From contig NC_092012.1 in the NCBI RefSeq assembly GCF_042242105.1, positions 16,374,543 through 16,438,542 of the forward strand: a stretch of 64,000 bases of DNA. The letters run 5' to 3'. Position 1 is the stretch's first letter. Every line of letters begins with the position of its first letter. This document shows, piece by piece, positions 57,501 to 64,000 of this stretch. Below the pieces are notes generated by a model, which saw only the letters and a list, made by a program, of their open reading frames with translations, did no database searches and had not been told where the DNA came from. The DNA is from Pempheris klunzingeri. Its lineage: Eukaryota; Chordata; Actinopteri; Acropomatiformes; Pempheridae. The position numbers were made by a program, and so were the translations under genes.

Positions 57501-60087
57501 CAAGTGATGTCACTTGAGTCAGTGTTGGTTGGGGCTGAAGACGCGACGTTTGAAAATGGAGAAGGTCTGCAGGTGTCGGCTTACCAGAACTCTATAGCCC
57601 ACTCCTCATCTCTGTTAGAGCTTAGCTGCTCAATGCTACATTTGCCAATATTAACAAATCACGCTCCAGTCTTGGACTGAACTGTCCGCAGATGAGTTGC
57701 ACTGTGGGTAATGTAGGCTTTGACAATGATGAAAAATGCTAAATCGATGGAGTACTCTTTAAAGAAACACAGACTTTTGATGGTCAAGCATTTAATGCTA
57801 GTTGAACTGACTTATGACTTAAATGATAAGACTTTAAAAATATCTGCATTGTATGAATGAAAATATTTGGGGTGTGGAGATATATTTGTTTTATTTTAAT
57901 GAATGAACTGGCTCTTAAACCTGCAGCCTCAAAAAACTGGACCCCACCCCCAAAATAAATAATCTATTACCCTCCTCATGTCCAGCTTTGGGCCCCCTGA
58001 ATGATTCAGGATCCCCCATTTTACCCTGACTACTAATGTAGAGCCCCACCTCCTGGGTATTCAGGACAGGATCAGAGCAAATTAATAGACGTTATTAAAG
58101 CCTGACAATACAGAAAGTAGCTCATTGTGTTTTGAATTAATTTTCCAGACACTCTTCATTAGGCTGGCTAAGAATAACATGGTGTAAGGCAGAGAGTGGG
58201 ATTTCTTTAAGAAACTAATGAGCCTGATTTTTGGCTAATTGGGCTCAGTAATCAAAAACACTATGTTGGCTTTAGTCACGGTTATATGAGCTTAAGCAGA
58301 TGAGACATTAGATAATGTAGTAGTGTAATAGAGCAGCTCAGACTTATGTATACAATTGGGGACCTGCAGGTCGTTCAGCAGAAAATGAACAGAGGTTGTT
58401 GAGTTGAATTCAGATTGTTGCAATTAAATTAACAAAAATTAGAATTATGTACTTTTTGCAGAATTTAAAAGTCTGACTTTGACACACAGGAAAATTATCT
58501 TCAATTTTTAAGTACCAATCTCTTAAGCATCTGATTGAATTTTGTAATTTGTGCTTTTTTCCTCCAATTCTCAGAGTCAATGGAGGACATTACACCTGCA
58601 TCGAGTGCAACTCACACGTCGACAACTTCTTCTCTCATTTCCCAATGGTTTCAAATTGTGGTGCGTGCAAATATCGAACAAGTTGCAAAGTCTCCATTGG
58701 AAATCATATGATAAAGTGAGTGAAAAATTTTGATTAGTATTTGTGGCACTTTATTTTAGGCCAAGTGTATTTATCTGACAAATCTTTCTTTGGCCTTCAG
58801 ATTCCATAGCACCATAACCAAAAACAGATTTCTGAAAATGGATCATAAGAAAAATGCATCTGCATTAAAGTAAGTACAATTTAGAAATTGGATTTTGCAC
58901 ATTAAATGCAGAGTTTTTCCCTGTTTGAAACTGAAGACTGAAGATGTATCTTTATCTTTATTTTCTGCAGATTAACCCTGGTCTGTCTGAACTGTGACCT
59001 CCTCGTGGACGCATCGGGTGGGGACCTGATGACCAAACATCTAACAGATAAGCCAAGTCACGTATGCAAAGTCATTCAGGACAAAGGTACGCTCTTTTAT
59101 ACTAGTACCACCTTAGTCATGGCTAGTGCTTAGTGTTACAAGTTTCTTGAAAAGGTTGTCTCTTGTTTTTAACCCAGCAGATATGAAAGCCAAAGATCGA
59201 GTGTGAGTAGAAACTACTACCCACATTACATCTTTTCATCCGTCTAACTTTAATCTACAATTAACACTTGACAGTGTAGAAGACGAACATTTATTAACAA
59301 TTCTTTAAGTCTAGCTTTTCTTTTTTTACTACAGCGTACAATTGTGCTGTGTAAATCTCATGCCATATAAATAAAAAAGGGTGAAATATACACAGTAAGT
59401 GTATATTTGTGTCACAGTGGTGCCCCCATCTTTACATGAACCAGTTGGAATTCTTTCAGTTTCTTATCTACAAAGATGGACAAGTTTTCAAACAGCTGAT
59501 CAAATAGTTTAATTTTAAACCATATTTGCATAAAGCAGTAACATCAGAGCTCTAGACAGACTGACAGCCAGACTGCTGCAACACAATGGTTGGGCTGCTG
59601 TGTGTTTGGCCAGATTGATTGATAAGAGCACGTTGCTAAGGCTGCAATCTAAAGGACACTTTTACATGATGTGCTCTTCCTTTTGTGCAGGCATCTCATC
59701 TCGGGGCAGCCAGCAAAAGTCTTATACTTCTTGACATCATCATCTGCTCAAAGACCAAAGGACAAGGACTCAAAACTAGCTGAAAGTGTCACACCTGGAA
59801 GCGCTTCTCTCGCCTCTCCTGACCCACCGGAGTCGGAGCCGATATTACCAGCAGGTGATCAGGAGAAGGTTTCCTCAGAAATAAGTGGCACTGAAGGTTC
59901 CTCTGAAGGACAGCTGAAGAAGCCGCTGCCGCTCGCTTCATCTTCTTCCTGCACATCAGATGGGGCTTTAGATCTCTGCGATGAGTCGGCGAATAACTCG
60001 GAGAGCCTCGAGATCACAGAGCAGTTTCCTGTCTCAGGGGTGGTCTCTGAGCGTGAGACCGGGAAGCATGAAAATGAATCGGAGTGA
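51473..60087 (+). CDS. znf280d: Zinc finger protein 280D, complete (17 coding exons)
   Basis: ZNF280D is a nuclear C2H2 zinc-finger protein of the suppressor-of-hairy-wing-like ZNF280 family. Coding exons: 51473-51590, 51752-51957, 52043-52142, 52287-52511, 52609-52683, 52807-52913, 53134-53321, 55687-55844, 55936-56036, 56123-56269, 56737-56871, 56971-57203, 58575-58715, 58801-58869, 58971-59086, 59181-59202 and 59691-60087. They total 2538 nt in one frame (845 residues; human is near 980). Residues 1-40 ([28 protein letters not shown]) are the ZNF280 N-terminal domain with a SUMO-interaction-like acidic/hydrophobic patch. Fingers run from residue 259 (CPKC) to about 700: [55 protein letters not shown] and two C-terminal Cys/His clusters. 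The C-terminus is acidic and Ser-rich. The order TCF12-ZNF280D-MNS1 supports 280D over 280C. Confidence 0.93.
52807..56871 (+). CDS. znf280d: znf280d zinc-finger exons (fingers 1-7)
   Basis: Six exons (52807-52913, 53134-53321, 55687-55844, 55936-56036, 56123-56269, 56737-56871) encode the conserved finger block. Finger 1 is C2HC-like (C259-x2-C262-x12-H275-x3-C279) and is split between two exons. The junctions [12 protein letters not shown] and [13 protein letters not shown] reproduce the human protein nearly residue for residue. The block ends [13 protein letters not shown], as in human. Confidence 0.93.
53322..55686 (+). other. znf280d: znf280d intron, 2.4 kb, no gene seen
   Basis: Largest intron within the finger region. 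It includes a T-run at about 53805-53823 and open frames at 54380-54640 with no recognised homology or splice support. Confidence 0.6.
57385..57762. mobile_element. MITE-like element with TTAAAGGAGAACTCCACC termini
   Basis: The left end TTAAAGGAGAACTCCACC and the reverse complement of the right end, TTAAAGAGTACTCCATCG, are near-identical inverted termini. The 378-base element has no coding frame and lies in the znf280d intron before exon 13. The family is common in percomorph genomes in my recollection. Confidence 0.8.
58575..59086 (+). CDS. znf280d: znf280d C-terminal Cys/His cluster exons
   Basis: Exons 58575-58715, 58801-58869 and 58971-59086 encode [42 protein letters not shown] and [11 protein letters not shown]...HVCKV. 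These match the two C-terminal Cys/His clusters of human ZNF280D (KCIECCSEIKDFANHFP and LVCLNCDFLSD). Confidence 0.9.
59181..59202 (+). CDS. znf280d: znf280d 22-nt microexon
   Basis: Lies between CCCAGCAG and GTGAGTAG and encodes DMKAKDRV with its split end codons. It is needed for the frame: the exon ending at 59086 leaves phase 1 and the last exon at 59691 needs phase 2, and 22 nt is the right remainder. Confidence 0.75.
59691..60087 (+). CDS. znf280d: znf280d last coding exon
   Basis: After TTTTGTGCAG it encodes [17 protein letters not shown], then a Ser/Glu/Pro-rich acidic tail ending [12 protein letters not shown] and TGA. The low-complexity tail is typical of ZNF280 C-termini and is poorly conserved in sequence. 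Confidence 0.85.
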
Positions 60088-60193
60088 ACCAGAAAATCAG
60101 TTGAACCATGTACATGATACATGAGAAGACTGCACAGTTAACTGCTTCATCAGCCATACCATGGCATTGTTTCTTTTCCAAATATCCAACGTA

Positions 60194-60223
60194 TGATGAT
60201 GATGATGATGATGATGATGATGT
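60194..60223. repeat. (GAT)n trinucleotide repeat
   Basis: Ten ATG/GAT units in the znf280d 3'UTR, giving spurious poly-Met, poly-Asp and poly-His frames. Confidence 0.95.
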
Positions 60224-61636
60224 TGCTTTCGCTGCTTGTATTTCTTCCTTATCCCCTCAAGATTCATATGTGTGGCCAGTTTCAACTAAGAATATTTGAT
60301 CACAGTTTAACACCGATACTCTTCTGTCAAACTGCAAACTTCAAAACTCCAAGCATAAATAGATGGAAACTATCTTTGTATTTATACAGAAAAATACATC
60401 CACTTTAATCGTGATATTTGCCCTATAAACTATATAGTGAAAGAATTTGCATAGTCATACTTCTAACATATTCTGCACCTTGACAGACTGCGGAGCGCTC
60501 AGTGTTGGTTCTCTATTCGGCTTAAATGATTTTGGCTCATTTTGCATTTGTTAAAGGTTTCAAAAGCGGTTGATGTTTTCCTTTAGGAAACCCCGTCCGC
60601 CACGAAGAGGACAGTGTACCGAAACATACTTGATTCAGTTTTGTTTCAGCAGTTTGAGCCCCATTTTCATCTGAGACTGTTTTGCAGTGGTATCTTGATT
60701 TGAGTTAAGATATTTCCTTTAAATTGTTGGGTTTTTAAGTCACCAACGTAGATTTTTATCTTATTTTTTTTCTAAACTGTGATTTGCTGTCATTGTATTA
60801 CATTATGTTTGAGAGGTCATCTCTTAGCTGCTCCCTTTGTTTTGAATTTGAGTTTGCAATACCAAACACAGATTATCACTGAGATAGATTGTTTACAGAA
60901 AATTCCTGGTTTATGGAAGAAATATTGATCCAGAATTAATATGGTACAGGTTTATTGTTACCAGCTGTTTTTTTTTTATTATCTTGACACTCAGAAAGAT
61001 GCTTTAAAACCATTTAAAAAATATAGTTCTACATGCATAGAAAATATTAGCATCAAAAGTTTATTCCCTAAGAAAAAGAATGTCTGCATTTTGGTTGGAT
61101 AAAGCAGTGGTTGGGGGTTTTAGGTGGAAAATGTCTATTTAAGGGGTGAGTAGAATAACATGTATACCACTGTACCCAAGTAGATTTTATTGCCTTACTT
61201 TTAACTCCGTTAACAGCGCCAGCTTGTAAAACAAATGTGTTAGTTTTGACAGATTTACTCAGCACTTCAGCTTGATGAATCGACCAATTTCTACATCCCA
61301 GCTGCTGGTTCATTAAGTTGCCTTTTAGTTTGCATTTGTGTTGTAAAGAAACATTTTTTTTTATACAATATGATTACTTTGTGACTAAATATCTCAAAAG
61401 TTATTGTTTATTTCATAGGTTTTTAAAATGGAATTAACTTTCTCTCGCTATACAGATACTGTATATACAAGTCTGTAAATGCTTCTGTGCCTTTGATGGC
61501 ACTGTAAATGTAACTCCACTGAGTCTGTTTTCAGTACATTTCCCAAAAAATATTGTCTTCCCCTTAGGACACATTTTCTTCAGAGATCTATAAACTCCAG
61601 GGTTGGGATCAGTGTTTTCCTGTGGTTTGTTACATA

Positions 61637-61642
61637 AATAAA
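61637..61642 (+). terminator. znf280d: znf280d polyadenylation signal AATAAA
   Basis: Canonical hexamer in ACATAAATAAACC, 1.55 kb after the znf280d stop and 250 bases before the mns1 promoter motifs. Confidence 0.55.
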
Positions 61643-61890
61643 CCTTTACTACAAGAGGTTCGAGTGTTATTTTTCTGAATGTTGCTCTCTAAAGCAGCCA
61701 GAATATAAGATCCTGTCTTAACTCCTAATTAATTACTACACCTTTTGTTTGTAGCCAGTCTCGGTGACATTACTGACATTTATTTGGCCTTTATAACACT
61801 AGCTGACTGTTGATATCAGCACATTTTAAAATGGTCTAAATGTGACGATGAAGACGACGTGAATGAGACCCGTTTTGAGTTTCCCGGACC

Positions 61891-61898
61891 TGACGTCA
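61891..61898 (+). promoter_or_regulatory. mns1: Palindromic CRE (TGACGTCA)
   Basis: A perfect CREB/CREM/ATF consensus 228 bases upstream of the mns1 start codon. CREM-type control would suit a gene active in spermatids; that link is inference. Confidence 0.6.
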
Positions 61899-61916
61899 TC
61901 GTTAGCGCTCATTTTG

Positions 61917-61921
61917 ATTGG
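61917..61921 (-). promoter_or_regulatory. mns1: Inverted CCAAT box
   Basis: GATTGGCC, an NF-Y-type inverted CCAAT box, between the CRE and the X-box-like motif. Confidence 0.5.
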
Positions 61922-61942
61922 CCGAGCGTACAGCGACGCGGC

Positions 61943-61956
61943 GTTCCCAGGACAAC
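61943..61956 (+). promoter_or_regulatory. mns1: RFX X-box-like motif
   Basis: GTTCCCAGGACAAC agrees with the palindromic X-box GTTGCCATGGCAAC at 11 of 14 positions. RFX factors drive motile-cilium genes through such sites, and MNS1 is one of them, so the position 170 bases before the start codon is suggestive. Confidence 0.5.
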
Positions 61957-62125
61957 GAAACGCCAAACAGCCGAGGAGACCGCAGGTTAACCACAGCTAA
62001 TTAATGTCTCACGACGACTGTGCGTCCTCACTCTTCTCAACTTAATTAATTCATACATGTTTACGAATTAGACAGTTGAGACAGTTCAGTCAAGAAGGCG
62101 GGAATCGACGAAAAGCGCCGCAAAC

Positions 62126-64000
62126 ATGGTAAATCCCCGTCGGCAAGTTTGAGTTAACATTAGCTTGACTGCTACAAACAGAGCAGCTAGGTTACCGCAC
62201 TGTTAGCGTAGCATGCGTTACTGTTCAGAGGTTTCTTATGTGTCTTTTCCACTGGGACAGAGTCGTCACTGGACGTACAACCAGCAGCAGAGGCTCATGT
62301 CTCAGCGCCAGAGTGAGGAGCAGCACAGGCAGCAGGAGGCTCGGCGTGTGGACAGAGAGAGGCAGCTGCAGGCCGGACTGCGAGACCAGGAGAGCTTTGA
62401 GAGGAGGAGACACCTGCGACAGGTGCAGGAGGAACTCAAGGAGAGGCAAATGGAGAGCGCTCTGCTCAAGGTGTGTGTTTCTGCCTGTGCAGGTGATATT
62501 GGGCCCAGAGCACAAAACACACACACACATGACCACAATACTACAAATGCATTGTTTAAATGCAAAGTTTAAAACTTTTTTTCCAACCATGTAAGGTTTA
62601 AGGATTAGCTTTTGTCATTATACTGTACAGGATTGTCCAATGAAGTGTAGTTGTAGCTTTCTTCATGCTACACACACACACACACACAGAAATGATGTAC
62701 AATATGACTGAATAATTGTGGTGCAAAGAAAAGAGGCTGTGGTGGGAATGGTGTCAGGGTGTTTCTTTTTAAGGCAGCACCTAATGTTTTAATGCTCGTG
62801 GGGGAATTGTATAGAAGCTGTTTTAATGAGCAATAAATTGAATTGATTAATAGTTGGTTGATTTCTGTTTCATTTGTAATTGGCATTAAAGCAGGTATAA
62901 ACCAAGGTTCTTTGGTGGCTTGAGATCCAAACTTTGAAAAGCATTGCTTTTTACACAAAACCAAGCTGTGTCATCATGGTTTTAACAAGGCATTAACTTA
63001 CCCGAACCAAAATGTAGATTATCGTGATTGAATTTGACTTGCAGGCAGAGGAGGAGAGAAGAAACAGAGAAATGCAACTTGAACAAGAGGAGAGGATGGC
63101 TAAAGAGCTGGCCCGCATCAAATATGAGACACAAAGAGAAGAGAAAATGAGGCAGTATATTAAAGAGAACAGGTAAGTACACCTACTTCATTACCTTGAC
63201 CTAATTGTAAATTATGGGTCAATATACAAATAAAATAAACAGTTTTGTGTCTTCTTTGTCTGCTTTGGTCTCTTCAGTACTTTTTTTTTCAAAAGTCTAT
63301 TTGAATGATTTTCAGCATGGAGCTTCGAGAGCTGGAGTCAAAGCTTAAGTCTGCATATCTGAACAAGGAGAGAGCTGCACAGATCGCTGAGCAGGAAGCT
63401 ATGAGGTTTGAGACAATGGTGAGTAATGACACAACACCGGCTGTAAAAGATGGATTCTGTTCTTCAAAGTATCTTTCTTTATAACTCCAGATGCTTTTTC
63501 TTTGCATAAAAGCCACCAGGCAGAGATCCAGTGTTATTAGATATAGAAAAATGCTGTACGATACATTTGAGTACGTACAGTTTGTGGAGAAAATATGTGA
63601 TTAGCTTTATGCGTCAGGGCCCATATTTATCAAAGAGCTCAGAATTACACTTGAGTCAATTTAGGAGTAAAAAAAAGTTGTTATCCTTCCTAATAAGGAA
63701 CTGTAGGCATATTTCTAATGCAGAATATACCTACAGGCTTTAGACTGTTTACGTCTTTTCTCTGACACTAGCGTGAGGAGGCAGACTTTGCTCGCAAGAT
63801 GAAGAGCGAGCATGAGCGAACAGCCACTGAGCAGCAAAGACTGGACCAGAAACGGCACGAGGAGCTGGTGCAGTATCAGAGAGAGCTGGAGCAGCAGCTC
63901 ATGGAGAGGGAGCGTAAGAGACAAGAGGCGTACGAGGAGTTCCTCAAAGAGAAGCTCATGGTTGATGAGATTGTCAGGAAGATTTACGAGGAGGATCAGA
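62126..64000 (+). CDS. mns1: Meiosis-specific nuclear structural protein 1, 5' part, partial
   Basis: MNS1 is a coiled-coil protein of motile cilia and sperm flagella axonemes, also found at the nuclear periphery in meiotic germ cells. Exons in the window: 62126-62128 (start codon only), 62261-62470, 63045-63172, 63316-63418 and 63772-64000 (open to the edge). The joined frame gives about 224 of roughly 490 residues, Glu/Arg/Gln-rich and predicted to be one long alpha-helix. Diagnostic segments are RELESKLKSAYLNKERAAQI and EFLKEKLMVDEIVRKIYEED, which match human MNS1 (AYMNKERAAQIAEK; LLKEKLMIDEIVRKIYEED). The N-terminus MSRHWTYNQQQRLM is fish-specific, and its start depends on the one-codon first exon. 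CRE, CCAAT and X-box-like motifs lie just upstream. Confidence 0.93.
62670..62689. repeat. (AC)n microsatellite
   Basis: Short AC tract in the second mns1 intron. Confidence 0.9.

Larger units (their letters stand above)
60088..61660 (+). other. znf280d: znf280d 3'UTR
   Basis: No coding frame of note. The stretch carries a (GAT)n tract at 60194-60223 soon after the stop and ends at an AATAAA at 61637-61642. Confidence 0.6.

Noticed and set aside
62225..62590. 121-residue minus-strand and 118-residue plus-strand frames overlapping mns1 exon 2
   Set aside because: Shadows of the mns1 coding exon, whose frame matches MNS1 and its splice sites.
1..64000. CRISPR array, prokaryotic operon, tRNA or rRNA gene
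   Set aside because: No regularly spaced direct repeats, no bacterial gene organisation, and no tRNA A/B box pair or rRNA segment was seen; the DNA is vertebrate.

Overview
The window is nuclear DNA of a ray-finned fish, most likely a percomorph teleost. It has vertebrate spliced genes with GT/AG introns, long introns, many di- and tetranucleotide microsatellites, and dispersed repeats I recognise from percomorph genomes (short inverted-terminal elements, decayed L1- and L2-type LINE pieces). The gene order TCF12 - ZNF280D - MNS1 matches my recollection of human 15q21.3 and fixes the names of the three conserved genes. All exon models were built by hand from the sequence, using homology recalled from memory plus splice sites and reading-frame phase.

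Layout. (1) 1-29.7 kb: 5' part of tcf12 on the minus strand (four coding exons at 28.6, 28.3, 17.3 and 10.5 kb), with large repeat-bearing introns and a CpG-rich promoter near 29.4-29.7 kb; the gene continues off the left edge. (2) 31.2-47 kb: a region I do not know from mammals, plus strand. It holds a first exon with a basic/Trp domain (31284), a THAP-domain gene with half of a transposase-like domain (35972-38689), an isolated exon (39415), three acidic linker exons (43241-43741) and four exons (44735-45788) that are a diverged copy of the N-terminal exons of znf280d. The splice phases of all these pieces are compatible, so they may form one chimeric gene with two alternative 5' ends. (3) 48.2-61.7 kb: complete znf280d, 17 coding exons, predicted 845 residues. 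(4) 61.85 kb to the end: mns1, first five exons, with CRE, inverted CCAAT and X-box-like promoter motifs; it runs off the right edge.

The known genes act in different processes: TCF12 is an E-protein bHLH factor, ZNF280D a C2H2 zinc-finger nuclear protein, MNS1 a coiled-coil protein of cilia/flagella. They are a syntenic block and not a pathway. The item most worth attention is the 31-47 kb composite locus: transposase-derived modules joined to a partial tandem duplicate of znf280d that lacks the zinc fingers.
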